Below are positions 1 to 8,140 of a DNA stretch of 64,000 nt, piece by piece (the stretch's first letter is position 1; each line of letters opens with the position of its first letter). The DNA is from Streptomyces sp. NBC_00878 (GTDB lineage Bacteria > Actinomycetota > Actinomycetes > Streptomycetales > Streptomycetaceae). The position numbers and the translations under genes are program-made. The DNA is taken from positions 2,480,001-2,544,000 of the forward strand of contig NZ_JAPEOK010000001.1 in assembly GCF_026341515.1 (NCBI RefSeq), written 5' to 3'. The notes under the pieces were generated by a model that had not been told where the DNA came from, made no database searches, and worked only from the letters and a program-made list of their open reading frames with translations.

Positions 1-104
1 GCCCCTCCACCATCCACGTCCGCGACTCCAAGGCAGCCGAGGGCCCCGCCCTCACCCTCTCTCCCGGTGCCTGGACGGCCTTCGTCGCGCACGCTCGGCG
101 ATAA
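1..104 (+). CDS. DUF397 domain protein, C-terminal end only
   Basis: The reading frame that enters from the left edge runs from base 3 to a TAA at 102-104. Its last 33 residues contain VRDSK followed by PGAWTAFVAHAR. This is the usual C-terminal half of DUF397 proteins, in which a V-x-D-S-K motif precedes an aromatic 'W..F' helix. DUF397 proteins are small and common in Streptomyces, and usually sit next to an XRE-type Scr1 regulator; any such partner would lie outside the window. The family has no enzymatic role that I know of. The start and most of the domain are missing, so the call rests on this short tail. Confidence 0.7.
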   Translation, partial: PSTIHVRDSKAAEGPALTLSPGAWTAFVAHARR

Positions 105-105
105 A

Positions 106-121
106 GTTAAGTAGACTTACC
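106..121. promoter_or_regulatory. Inverted repeat upstream of the ROK gene, possible autoregulatory operator
   Basis: GTTAAGT-AG-ACTTACC is a 16-bp inverted repeat with 6 of 7 arm positions paired. It ends 23 bp before the first possible ROK start. It begins with the same GTTA as the stronger palindrome at 1666-1684 in front of the GH2 gene, so both could be sites for the ROK protein encoded between them. The function is inferred from position and resemblance only. Confidence 0.4.
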
Positions 122-144
122 AAATCAGCCAACGGGTGCCATGA

Positions 145-1344
145 ATGCGTGAGAATGGCGGGATGCCCGCCATTGACGTCGCAGAGCAGCCGGAACAGCC
201 CTGGAGTCGCCGTCGGCTGCGCAGCACCAACGAGCGGTTGCTCCTGGACCGGCTGCGGTCCGCCGGTGCCGCTTCCCGTGCCCAACTCGCCCGCGAGACA
301 GGCCTGTCGAAGCCGACGGTGTCCAGCGCGCTGGCGGCCCTGGCGGAGGCCGGCCTGGTCCACGAGGTCGGTACGCAGGCACCGGAGCGCGGCCGGATCG
401 CGGTCCTGTACGCCCCTGATCCCGGCGCCGGTCACGCACTCGGAATCGATATCGGCCGCGGCTGGCTGCGCGTCGCGGTGGCCGATCTGGACGGCGAGGT
501 GGTGGCCCGCGCCGATGTGCGCAACCGGGCCCGCTCCTCGGGCGCCATGGCCGACCTGGTCGTGGCCACGGCCCGGCAGGTGATCACCAACTCGGGCGTC
601 GCCCACGACGAGGTGACCCACGCGGTGGTGGGCACTCCGGGCGTCTACGACGAGGAACGGCGGCGGGTGCGGTACGCGATGCACCTGCCGGGCTGGGGCC
701 GGGCCGGGCTGTTCGACCGGATGCGGGAGGAGCTGGGCATCCCGCTGGAGATCCACAACGACGCCAATCTGGCGGCGCTCGGCGAGTACACGTACGGCAT
801 CGGCGCCGGCAGCAGACTGTTCGTGTACCTGCTGATCGGTACCGGTCTCGGCATGGGCGTCGTCAGCGAGGGGCGCCTGTTCACCGGTGCGCACGGCCTG
901 GCCGGGGAGATCGGATTCCTGCCGTGGCCCGGGCAGCAGAAGCCGGAGACGCTGGAGGCCGCGGTGTCGGGTGTGGCGGTCGTCGAGTCGGCGCGGCGGT
1001 TCGGCATGAGCGGGCAGCTCACCGCGAAGGCCGTGTTCGACGCCGCCCGGCAGGGAGACCCGGCCGCGGTCAAGGCGGTCCGGCTGGAGGGCGAGCGGAT
1101 CGCCTACACGGTGGCGGCCGCGGCGGCCATGCTCGACCCGGACCTGGTGGTTCTCGGCGGCGGGGTGGGCCACAACGTCGACCTGCTACTGAGCCCCGTA
1201 CGCGAGACGCTGCGCACCCTGACCCCGCTGCGCCCGAAGATCGCGCCGAGCCGGCTGGGCGAGGACGCGGTGCTCCTCGGCGCGGTGGCGACGGCGCTGG
1301 GGACGGCCAGGGACGTGGCGTTCGAGCGGCGGACGGCTCTCTAG
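145..1344 (+). CDS. ROK-family transcriptional regulator, CsnR-like in context
   Basis: This is a 399-residue repressor of the ROK family (repressor, ORF, kinase). An N-terminal winged helix (about residues 23-75, 'TNERLLLDRLR... RAQLARETGLSKPTVSSAL') is followed by a sugar-kinase-like fold with a phosphate-loop motif GIDIGRGWLRVAVADLDG and the HNDANLAALGEY segment. The CxCGxxGCxE zinc motif that normally follows GEIG is absent; the sequence there is GEIGFLPWPGQQKPE. The start could also be the in-frame ATG at 163; neither has a good ribosome binding site. It sits directly upstream of a secreted exo-glucosaminidase whose promoter carries a ROK-style palindrome. By analogy with CsnR, the chitosanase repressor of Streptomyces, I infer that it controls chito-oligosaccharide use. 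The family is certain and the ligand is inferred. Confidence 0.88.
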   Translation: MRENGGMPAIDVAEQPEQPWSRRRLRSTNERLLLDRLRSAGAASRAQLARETGLSKPTVSSALAALAEAGLVHEVGTQAPERGRIAVLYAPDPGAGHALGIDIGRGWLRVAVADLDGEVVARADVRNRARSSGAMADLVVATARQVITNSGVAHDEVTHAVVGTPGVYDEERRRVRYAMHLPGWGRAGLFDRMREELGIPLEIHNDANLAALGEYTYGIGAGSRLFVYLLIGTGLGMGVVSEGRLFTGAHGLAGEIGFLPWPGQQKPETLEAAVSGVAVVESARRFGMSGQLTAKAVFDAARQGDPAAVKAVRLEGERIAYTVAAAAAMLDPDLVVLGGGVGHNVDLLLSPVRETLRTLTPLRPKIAPSRLGEDAVLLGAVATALGTARDVAFERRTAL

Positions 1345-1504
1345 CCACTCCCTCGCCCGGCTCTCTAGCCACTCCCTCGCCCGGCCCTCCAGCCACTCCC
1401 CCGCCCGGCTCTCCAGCCACTCCCTCGCCCGGCTCTCCGGCCACTCCCTCGCCCGGCCCTCCAGCCACTCCCCCGCCCGGCTCTCCGGCCACTCCCTCGC
1501 TCGG
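1337..1504. repeat. Seven tandem copies of a 24-bp unit
   Basis: Seven uninterrupted 24-bp copies run from 1337 to 1504, each a variant of CTCTCTAGCCACTCCCTCGC plus CCGG. The differences are C/T changes at a few fixed positions. Copy 1 contains the last codons and TAG stop of the ROK gene, so the array grew out of the gene's 3' end. The period is a multiple of three, but no credible gene covers the array. It looks like a minisatellite formed by slippage in C-rich DNA. Confidence 0.9.
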
Positions 1505-1627
1505 CCCGCCCGGCCCAACCCGTCCGCCTCACCCCACCCCGTCACCCTCCGCACCCATTTCACCTCCATCCGGAGTCATTCCGGCCCTCCGTCGCGCCCC
1601 GTTCAACTTGCCCAATCGCAACGGTGA

Positions 1628-1656
1628 TTGACACGGCCAACGCGTCCACTTAGCTT
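1628..1656 (+). promoter_or_regulatory. Promoter of the exo-glucosaminidase gene
   Basis: TTGACA at 1628-1633 and TAGCTT at 1651-1656 are separated by 17 bp. This is a close match to the vegetative (HrdB-type) Streptomyces promoter. Transcription would begin near 1663, just at the edge of the palindrome at 1666-1684, and about 70 bp before the GTG start of the GH2 gene. Confidence 0.65.
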
Positions 1657-1665
1657 GTGGGACCA

Positions 1666-1684
1666 GTTAGTAAAGTTTCCTAAC
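1666..1684. promoter_or_regulatory. Palindromic operator, ROK/CsnR-type
   Basis: GTTAGTAAAGTTTCCTAAC is a 19-bp palindrome with 8 of 9 paired positions around a central G. It covers the expected transcription start of the GH2 gene, an ideal place for a repressor. From memory, the CsnR operator of Streptomyces chitosanase genes has a similar GGAAAGTTTCC core. The adjacent ROK protein is therefore the best candidate to bind here. Confidence 0.6.
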
Positions 1685-1732
1685 TTGAAATGTCGTCACG
1701 CGGATGCTCCCTCACCTCCCAAGGAGATCACC

Positions 1733-4453
1733 GTGTTCCACCGTCCTGTCCCATTGCGGCGCCTTGCCATGACAGCCGTCGTGCTGGGCCTGCTGGGCCC
1801 CCTCACTACCAGCGCCTGGGCAGGAGCCCGGGACCCCGACCCCGCGCCGCGCGCCCGGGAGACCCCGGTCTCCTCGGCGGCGGGCAGCAGCACCCCGCTC
1901 TCCGGTTTCGCCATTCAGTCGTCGGCGAAGGTCGGCGACCCGGCGGCCAAGGTCTCCTCCCCCGGTTATCGGGCGAGCGGCTGGTATCCGGCGGGTTCCC
2001 GGTCCACCGTGCTCGCGGCGCTCCTCGCGAACGGGAAGTACGCCGACCCGTTCTACTCGACCAACCAGAAGAAGATCCCGAAGGCCGACTTCCAGGTGCC
2101 GTGGTGGTACCGCTCGGACTTCACGGTCGCCGACACCTCCGCCCGTACGTATCTGGACTTCAGCGGCGTGATCTCGGCGGCCGACGTCTATGTCAACGGC
2201 AAGCGGATCGCCAAGGCCGCCGACACCGCGGGCGCGTACACGCGGCACGAACTGGACGTGACCTCGCTCGTCCGGTCGGGCACGAACACCGTTGCCTTCC
2301 GCATTCAGCCCAACGACCCGAACAAGAACCTCACCATGGGCTGGATCGACTGGCTCCAGCCGCCGCCCGACGAGAACATGGGCATCGTCCGCGATGTGCT
2401 CGTGCGCCGCGGCGGCCCGGTCGCCCTGCGCGACGCGCACGTCATGACCAGGCTCGACGTGCCGTCCCTCGACACCGCGGACCTGACGGTCAAGGCGCGG
2501 GCGCGCAACGACTCGGACGCCACCGTCACCACGACCGTCTCCGGCCGCATCGGCGAGATCTCGTTCAGCAAGCCGGTCACCCTCGCCGCGCACCAGACCA
2601 AGACGGTCACTTTCGCGCCGGCCGACGTCCCCGGGCTGCACCTGACCTCACCCAGGGTGTGGTGGCCGGCGGGCATGGGCACCCAGTCCCTGTACTCGCT
2701 CGACCTCGCCGCCTCCGTGTCCGGCACCACCTCCGACACGGCACACGAGAACTTCGGTGTCCGGGACGTGAAGGCGCCGCTCAACTCCGACGGCGCCCGG
2801 CAGTACAGCGTCAACGGCCGCAAGCTGCTCATCAAGGGCGGCGGCTGGTCGCCGGACGAGTTCCTGCGCTGGGACAGGACGTACGTCGAGGACCGTCTGA
2901 AGTACGCCCTCGACCTGGGCCTGAACACCATCCGCCTGGAAGGGCACATCGAGCCGGACGAGTTCTTCGACCTGGCCGACCGCTACGGCATCCTCACGCT
3001 GCCCGGCTGGGAGTGCTGTGACAAGTGGGAGGGGGACAACAACGGCGAGGAGAGGGGCGACAAGTGGACCGCCGCCGACTATCCCGTCGCCAAGGCGTCG
3101 ATGGCCGCCGAGGCCGCCCGGCTGCGAAACCACCCGAGCGTGATCTCGTTCCTCATCGGCAGCGACTTCGCGCCGGAGGCGAGGATCGAGAAGACCTACC
3201 TCGACGCCCTGAAGGCCGCCGACTGGCAGACCCCGGTGGTGGCCGCCGCCTCCGACAAGTCCTCGCCGATCAGCGGTAGTTCGGGCATGAAGATGACGGG
3301 GCCGTACGACTGGATCCCGCCGAACTACTGGTACGCCAAGCGCGAGGGCGGCGCCACCGGCTTCAACTCCGAGACCAGCGCGGGCCCCGACATCCCCACC
3401 CTCGACACCCTGCGCCGCATGATGAGCCCCGCCGAACTCGCCACACTCTGGAAGGACCCGGACGCCAAGCAGTACCACCGCGCCCCGTCACCGACCTTCG
3501 GCGACCTGAAGCTGTACGACAACGCGCTCGCCGGACGGTACGGCGCACCGACGAGCCTCAAGGACTACGTGCGCAAGGCGCAGCTCGCCCAGTACGAGAA
3601 CGTGCGCGCGCAGTACGAGGCGTACGGGCGCAACGCCACCGACTCCTCGAAGCCCGCCACCGGCGTCATCTACTGGATGTTCAACAGCGGCTGGACTTCA
3701 CTGCACTGGCAGTTGATGGACCGTTACCTCGACCAGGGCGGCGCCTACTTCGGCGCCAAGAAGGCGAACGAACCACTGCACATCCAGTACTCCTACGACA
3801 ACCGCTCGGTCGTGGTGGTGAACAACCGGCACGCGTCCGCCTCCGGACTCAAGGCCCGGGTCACGCTCTTCAACACCGACGGCACCCAGAAGTACGACAA
3901 GGCCGCCACCGGCTTGCGTGTGGGCGGGGACGGCGCGAAGAGCACGGCACTCACGGTGCCTTCGACGGTCAACGGCCTGTCGAAGACGTACCTGGCCCGT
4001 CTGATCCTGACCGACTCCGCAGGCAAGGAAGTGAGCCGCAACGTCTACTGGCTGTCCACCAAGCCCGACACGCTCGACTGGGCCCACACCGACTGGTACT
4101 ACACGCCGACGACGAGCTTTGCGGACCTGAAGGGCCTCAACTCGCTGGCGAAGGCGCCGGTGTCGGCAACGGCGAAGTCGAAGACCACGGCGGGCGGGAC
4201 GTCGACCACCACAGTCACCCTGCGCAACACGGGGACCGGCAAGACCCCGTCGCTGCTCACCGACGCGCACCTGGTGGACGCGAAGGGCCGGCCGGTACTC
4301 CCGGTCGAGTGGTCCGACAACCAGGTGAGCCTGTGGCCCGGCGAGTCCACGACCCTGACCGTGACCTATCGGACGGCTGACCTGCACGGCTCCGCGCCAC
4401 GTGTGCGGATCTCCGGCTGGAACACCTCGGAACAGACCATCCCGGGGGCGTGA
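1733..4453 (+). CDS. csxA: Secreted exo-beta-D-glucosaminidase (GH2, CsxA type)
   Basis: This 906-residue secreted enzyme releases glucosamine from the non-reducing ends of chitosan and chito-oligosaccharides (EC 3.2.1.165). The GTG at 1733 follows AAGGAG with 6-bp spacing. A signal peptide ends near residue 35 (...TTSAWAGA). The mature protein tracks, by recall, the Amycolatopsis CsxA sequence: galactose-binding-like N domain with PWWYRSDF, immunoglobulin-like domain, TIM barrel with PGWECCDKWEG, and two C-terminal beta domains. The barrel shows the CsxA-specific acid/base aspartate in GSDFAPE (D478) and the nucleophile in NSETSAG (E547). Most other GH2 enzymes have glutamate at the first position, so the aspartate supports amino-sugar specificity. 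The gene lies behind a ROK operator next to the ROK gene, which fits induction by chitosan breakdown products. Confidence 0.93.
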   Translation: MFHRPVPLRRLAMTAVVLGLLGPLTTSAWAGARDPDPAPRARETPVSSAAGSSTPLSGFAIQSSAKVGDPAAKVSSPGYRASGWYPAGSRSTVLAALLANGKYADPFYSTNQKKIPKADFQVPWWYRSDFTVADTSARTYLDFSGVISAADVYVNGKRIAKAADTAGAYTRHELDVTSLVRSGTNTVAFRIQPNDPNKNLTMGWIDWLQPPPDENMGIVRDVLVRRGGPVALRDAHVMTRLDVPSLDTADLTVKARARNDSDATVTTTVSGRIGEISFSKPVTLAAHQTKTVTFAPADVPGLHLTSPRVWWPAGMGTQSLYSLDLAASVSGTTSDTAHENFGVRDVKAPLNSDGARQYSVNGRKLLIKGGGWSPDEFLRWDRTYVEDRLKYALDLGLNTIRLEGHIEPDEFFDLADRYGILTLPGWECCDKWEGDNNGEERGDKWTAADYPVAKASMAAEAARLRNHPSVISFLIGSDFAPEARIEKTYLDALKAADWQTPVVAAASDKSSPISGSSGMKMTGPYDWIPPNYWYAKREGGATGFNSETSAGPDIPTLDTLRRMMSPAELATLWKDPDAKQYHRAPSPTFGDLKLYDNALAGRYGAPTSLKDYVRKAQLAQYENVRAQYEAYGRNATDSSKPATGVIYWMFNSGWTSLHWQLMDRYLDQGGAYFGAKKANEPLHIQYSYDNRSVVVVNNRHASASGLKARVTLFNTDGTQKYDKAATGLRVGGDGAKSTALTVPSTVNGLSKTYLARLILTDSAGKEVSRNVYWLSTKPDTLDWAHTDWYYTPTTSFADLKGLNSLAKAPVSATAKSKTTAGGTSTTTVTLRNTGTGKTPSLLTDAHLVDAKGRPVLPVEWSDNQVSLWPGESTTLTVTYRTADLHGSAPRVRISGWNTSEQTIPGA

Positions 4454-4456
4454 TCC

Positions 4457-4501
4457 GGTGCGCCCGGCCCGGCCCGCATCGGGGGGCGGGCCGGGCGCAC
4501 C
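4457..4501 (+). terminator. Hairpin terminator after the GH2 gene
   Basis: A perfect 15-bp stem (4457-4471 with 4487-4501) starts 3 bp after the GH2 stop codon. It has no T-run, as usual in Streptomyces. Confidence 0.75.
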
Positions 4502-4657
4502 TCTTGTCGTACGCAGTGCTGGTGGTGGGCGCGCCGGGCCGAGGAGTGCCGATTCATCACCACCGTCGCTCAAAGCGATCGGATTCTCTTGTTGGACGGC
4601 TAAAAGGTGACGGTGGAGGCTGGGAGCGTAGCGAATGAATCCCCAGGAGGAACCTCC

Positions 4658-5518
4658 ATGCAGACACGCACCGTCGGTGACGTCCAGGTCGGAGCGATCG
4701 GTCTGGGCGGTATGCCGATGTCCATCGAGGGGCGCCCCGACGAGCAGCGTTCGGTGGCGACCATCCACGCCGCCCTGGAGGCGGGCGTCACGCTCATCGA
4801 CACGGCGGACGCCTACCACCGGGACGCGCACGAGGTCGGTCACAACGAGTCCCTGATCGCCCGCGCGGTGGCCGAGTACGGCGGCGAGACCTCGGACGTG
4901 CTGATCGCGACGAAGGGCGGTCACCTGCGTCCGGGCGACGGCTCGTGGACGCTGAACGGCTCGCCGGAGTACCTGAAGAAGGCCTGCGACGCGTCGCTGG
5001 AGCGGCTCGGCGTCGAGGCCATCGGGCTCTACCAGTTCCACCGGCCGGACCCGAGGGTCCCGTACGCGGAGTCGGTCGGGGCGATCCGCGATCTGCTGGA
5101 CGCGGGCAAGATCCGCTTCGCCGGGATCTCCAACGCCAATCCGGATCAGATCCGGCTGGCCAACGAGATCCTCGGCGGCCGACTGGTGAGCGTGCAGAAC
5201 CAGTTCTCGCCCGCCTTCCGTTCCAGCGAGCCGGAGTTGGAGCTCTGCGCGGAACTGGACATCGCGTTCCTGCCGTGGAGCCCGCTGGGCGGGATCTCGA
5301 ACGCCGGAGCGCTGGGTTCGCGCTTCGCGGTGTTCGCGGACGTGGCGCAGGCGCACGGGGTGAGCCCGCAGCAGGTGTGCCTGGCGTGGATGCTCGCGAA
5401 GGCGCCGGTGGTGATCCCGATCCCGGGTTCCTCCCGCCCGGAGACCATCCGCGACTCGGTCGCGGCGGCGGAGCTGAAGCTGTCGGCGGAGGAGCAGGCC
5501 CTCCTCGACGCGGCGTGA
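4658..5518 (+). CDS. Aldo/keto reductase
   Basis: This is a 286-residue NADPH-dependent aldo/keto reductase of the short, monomeric TIM-barrel family. The ATG at 4658 follows CCAGGAGG with good spacing; an upstream in-frame start is possible but lacks a site. The catalytic tetrad is visible as D and Y in LIDTADAYH, K in IATKGG and H in LYQFHRPD. The C-terminal cofactor motif appears as VVIPIPGSSRPETIRDS. It stands alone between two strong terminators, so it is probably a single-gene transcript. The substrate cannot be read from the sequence; detoxification of aldehydes or sugar reduction are the usual roles. Confidence 0.9.
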   Translation: MQTRTVGDVQVGAIGLGGMPMSIEGRPDEQRSVATIHAALEAGVTLIDTADAYHRDAHEVGHNESLIARAVAEYGGETSDVLIATKGGHLRPGDGSWTLNGSPEYLKKACDASLERLGVEAIGLYQFHRPDPRVPYAESVGAIRDLLDAGKIRFAGISNANPDQIRLANEILGGRLVSVQNQFSPAFRSSEPELELCAELDIAFLPWSPLGGISNAGALGSRFAVFADVAQAHGVSPQQVCLAWMLAKAPVVIPIPGSSRPETIRDSVAAAELKLSAEEQALLDAA

Positions 5519-5526
5519 CGGCCGTC

Positions 5527-5610
5527 GGGCGAGGCAATTGTCGCGAGAGTCCCAGCGACACGCCGTGAACCCGGCGTGTCGCTGGGACTCACAACCCACT
5601 TGCCTCGCCC
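5527..5610. terminator. Bidirectional terminator, nested double stem
   Basis: An inner perfect 19-bp stem (5547-5565 with 5572-5590, 6-nt loop) lies inside an outer perfect 11-bp stem (5527-5537 with 5600-5610). The two are separated by 9 unpaired bases on each side. It lies exactly between the convergent aldo/keto reductase and ABC permease genes, so it can end transcripts from both strands. Confidence 0.8.
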
Positions 5611-5616
5611 GGTTGA

Positions 5617-6285
5617 TCAGTCCCGGCGGGTGGTGAGTGCGCAGGCCGCGGCGATGGCCGCCGCTGCCGTCGCTCCCGCGATGAACAGTGGCAGCACCGG
5701 CGCCGGTACGACCCCGTCCTGCGAACCCGTCACCAGGGCGGTGACCGCCGTACGGGCCGGTGACCCCGTCACCACCAGCGCGAGCACCGCCGTGATCAGC
5801 ATCGCGGGGACCGCCCGGCCCGTCGACCGCAGCAACGGCCGGGTCGTGAGCGCTCCGACGGCCGTGCCGAGCAGGGCACAGGCGAGCGTGGCGAGCAGTC
5901 CGGCGCCGCCCGCCGGTACGACGGGTATGGGCGTCCGGTGGTCGGTGCTCGCCGGGTCGCTGATCACGGCCACGACGAGCGTCACCACCACCCCGAGCAG
6001 CGCCGCCGCCCCGAACGCGACGAGCAGACAGGCGAGATGCGCCCGCGCGGGCCCGACCGCCGCCCCCACACAACTCCGGGCCGCGGGCGGCTCGTTGGTG
6101 GCGCAGATCCGTACGATCCAGGCCGCGACGGGGAGCACCGCGGCAGCCGTGAAACCGAGCGAGTCCAGCACCGGCTGGTCCGTCTGGACGCCGATACCCA
6201 GGACAGCCGCGTACAGCAGGACCGGCGGCAGCCAGCGCTGAGAGCGCAGCAGGAGCGCGGCCTGATAGCGAAGGAGCGCGATCAT
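5617..6285 (-). CDS. ABC exporter membrane subunit
   Basis: A 222-residue integral membrane protein with about six hydrophobic segments (roughly residues 20-36, 43-60, 83-108, 126-147, 157-174 and 197-217). The start ATG overlaps the stop of the upstream ATPase gene as ATGA, so the two are translationally coupled and should form one transporter. The protein lacks the EAA loop of importers and resembles small ABC-2 type exporter subunits. No substrate can be named. The gene ends next to the bidirectional terminator at 5527-5610. Confidence 0.75.
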   Translation of the reverse strand: MIALLRYQAALLLRSQRWLPPVLLYAAVLGIGVQTDQPVLDSLGFTAAAVLPVAAWIVRICATNEPPAARSCVGAAVGPARAHLACLLVAFGAAALLGVVVTLVVAVISDPASTDHRTPIPVVPAGGAGLLATLACALLGTAVGALTTRPLLRSTGRAVPAMLITAVLALVVTGSPARTAVTALVTGSQDGVVPAPVLPLFIAGATAAAAIAAACALTTRRD

Positions 6286-7226
6286 GAGCGGACCTCGACA
6301 TCGGCAGCGGTATCGGTATCGGTATCGGCAGGGACGGGGACATGAACAGGAGCGGGTGTCCGTACGTCGGTCGCGGGTGACTCCTCCCCCACCCTCACCA
6401 CATGCCACGGCGGGCGGGCCGTCAGCAGGGTCGTGAGCAGGGTGTCCGACTGCGTCTCCGGGACGGTGAGGCGGAACCTGCCGGGGCCGGGCTCCTCGAC
6501 GGAGACCGTCAGCCGTGTCGCCTCCACGGGCGGTTCGGCATCCGGCGGCCCCTCCACCTCGACGACCACGTACGCCTCCCGCGGCGCCGAACTCCCCGTA
6601 ACCGTACGCACGTTGGCGTCCACTACGGCGTACGTCACATCCGCCGCCCCCGCCAGCCGACGCGGGTCGTGGTCGACGAACACCACCGTGCCCCCCGCGG
6701 CCCTGCGTTCCAGCACCGCCCGCTCCAGTTCCGTACGGGCGGCCGTGTCGAGGCCGGTCCAGGCCTCGTCGAGGACGAGGAGTTCCGGTTCGGCGAGCAG
6801 GGCCTGGGCGACCGCGACCTTCTGGCTGCTGCCCTTGGAGAGTTCCGACATCTCCGTACGGGCGTACTCGGCGGCGCCGAGGCGTTCCAGCCACTCGACG
6901 GCGGCCCGGGCGGCCTCCCCTCGGGACAGGCCGTGGACGCTGCCGAGGTGGATCAGATATCCGGCCGCGGTGAAGGGCAGGGCGGGCGGGAAGCGCTCGG
7001 GGACGTACGCGGTGCGGGGGCGGCCCGTGATACGGCCCTCTGTGGGGGCGTCGATCCCGGCGAGCAGGCGCAACAGGGTCGACTTGCCGGTGCCGTTGGC
7101 GCCGTCGACACGCGTCAGGGTGCCCGGGGCCAGCGTGAGGTCGACGCCGCGCAGGACCCAGGGGGCGCCGCCGAACCCGTACCGGCGACCGACGCCTTCC
7201 AGTTCCAGCAGTAACTCGCGTTTCAT
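6282..7226 (-). CDS. ABC transporter ATP-binding protein
   Basis: A 314-residue ATPase for an exporter formed with the membrane protein encoded just downstream. The Walker A motif is GANGTGKS (residues 42-49), the signature region reads LSKGSSQKVAVAQALL, Walker B is LLVLDEAWTGLD, and the switch histidine lies in VFVDHD. The signature LSKGSSQK departs from the classic LSGGQ, as is common in drug and bacteriocin exporters of this type. A C-terminal extension of about 100 residues is rich in E, P, T and D and has no motif I recognise; it ends PVPADTDTDTAAD. The ATG at 7226 was chosen because the family homology begins there; the ATG at 7235 is equally possible. Confidence 0.88.
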   Translation of the reverse strand: MKRELLLELEGVGRRYGFGGAPWVLRGVDLTLAPGTLTRVDGANGTGKSTLLRLLAGIDAPTEGRITGRPRTAYVPERFPPALPFTAAGYLIHLGSVHGLSRGEAARAAVEWLERLGAAEYARTEMSELSKGSSQKVAVAQALLAEPELLVLDEAWTGLDTAARTELERAVLERRAAGGTVVFVDHDPRRLAGAADVTYAVVDANVRTVTGSSAPREAYVVVEVEGPPDAEPPVEATRLTVSVEEPGPGRFRLTVPETQSDTLLTTLLTARPPWHVVRVGEESPATDVRTPAPVHVPVPADTDTDTAADVEVRS

Positions 7227-7336
7227 GCGCTCCATCTTTGCGCGTACGTTCGTGCGTGCGCAGAGGAACCGTTCAGAGGATCCGTCCCGAGGAACCGCTC
7301 CGGGCAACGGATCTTCCGCCTGGCAGACTGGAGGGC

Positions 7337-8080
7337 GTGAGCAGTGATCGGACGACCGCCTCCGTTTCCGGAGCGCAGGACAGCCCCTTTCGGCACGAGC
7401 GGACCGACCGCGACGAGGCACCGCAGTTCGTGCTGCCCCTGGTCGTGCGCATCGAGCGGAACGAACCGCCGGGGCGTACGGACGCGCTGGAGACCGCGGC
7501 CCGTGCCGTGCTGGTGATGCTCAGCGACGAGCGGTCGCTGGGGGACGGGGAGTGGGCGCAGGCGATGCGGGACTGGCAGGACGCCCGGATCCGCAAGGTC
7601 GTCCGGCGGGCGCGCGGCGCCGAGTGGCGGCGGGCCGAGGCGCTGCCCGGCCTCACGGTGACCGGCACGTCGGCCGAGGTCCGGGTCTTCCCGCCGGTCC
7701 CGCTCGACGGCTGGCCCAAGGACCTGGCACGCCTCCAGGTCTCCGGCACGGACCTGGACGACCTGGAGCCGCCGGTGGCCGCCGACCCGGCCACGCCCGT
7801 GCTCTGGCTGAACCCGGGTCTGGACATGACGGCCGGCAAGGCGATGGCCCAGGCGGGCCACGGCGCCCAACTGGCCTGGTGGGAACTGTCGGACAAGGAC
7901 CGCAAGGCCTGGCGCGAGGCGGGCTTCCCGCTCGCCGTCCGCACCGCCGACCCCGCCCGCTGGCCCGGACTCACCACCAGCGGCCTGCCACTGGTCCGCG
8001 ACGCGGGCTTCACGGAGATCGCGCCCGGGGAGACGGTTGTGGCCGACGGGGGCGGTCGCTTCAGCCTTCTCGCACGCTGA
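7337..8080 (+). CDS. PTH2-type peptidyl-tRNA hydrolase-like protein
   Basis: A 247-residue protein conserved in Streptomyces and usually annotated as peptidyl-tRNA hydrolase. The C-terminal third carries the PTH2-like segment LDMTAGKAMAQAGHGAQLAWW, which matches the K-x-x-A-Q-x-x-H-A core of PTH2 enzymes. These release tRNA from prematurely ended peptidyl-tRNA. The N-terminal 140 residues (RIERNEPPGRTDALETAARAVL... WQDARIRKVVRRARGAEWRR) are an actinobacterial extension without a known role. The GTG at 7337 follows GGAGGG closely; upstream in-frame starts lack support. It is transcribed away from the ABC exporter, sharing about 110 bp of promoter region. The PTH2 identity is good, but activity of this divergent branch is inferred. 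Confidence 0.75.
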   Translation: MSSDRTTASVSGAQDSPFRHERTDRDEAPQFVLPLVVRIERNEPPGRTDALETAARAVLVMLSDERSLGDGEWAQAMRDWQDARIRKVVRRARGAEWRRAEALPGLTVTGTSAEVRVFPPVPLDGWPKDLARLQVSGTDLDDLEPPVAADPATPVLWLNPGLDMTAGKAMAQAGHGAQLAWWELSDKDRKAWREAGFPLAVRTADPARWPGLTTSGLPLVRDAGFTEIAPGETVVADGGGRFSLLAR

Positions 8081-8140
8081 CCAGGTGCGGGGCCATACAC
8101 CTCCGGACGCCGGACCGAGAGCCGCTTCGAGCGAGCGGGT

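Noticed and set aside
1337..1504. CRISPR-like array
   Set aside because: The 24-bp units are directly adjacent with no spacers, so this is a simple tandem repeat.
924..1631. Open frame containing SLATPSPG repeats, a possible cell-wall linker protein
   Set aside because: It overlaps the ROK gene in another frame. Its repeats arise from the minisatellite, and there is no start signal or anchor.
3698..6343. Minus-strand open frame of 881 codons
   Set aside because: It runs through the aldo/keto reductase, the terminator and part of the GH2 gene, with low-complexity composition. The real permease start at 6285 lies in a different frame.
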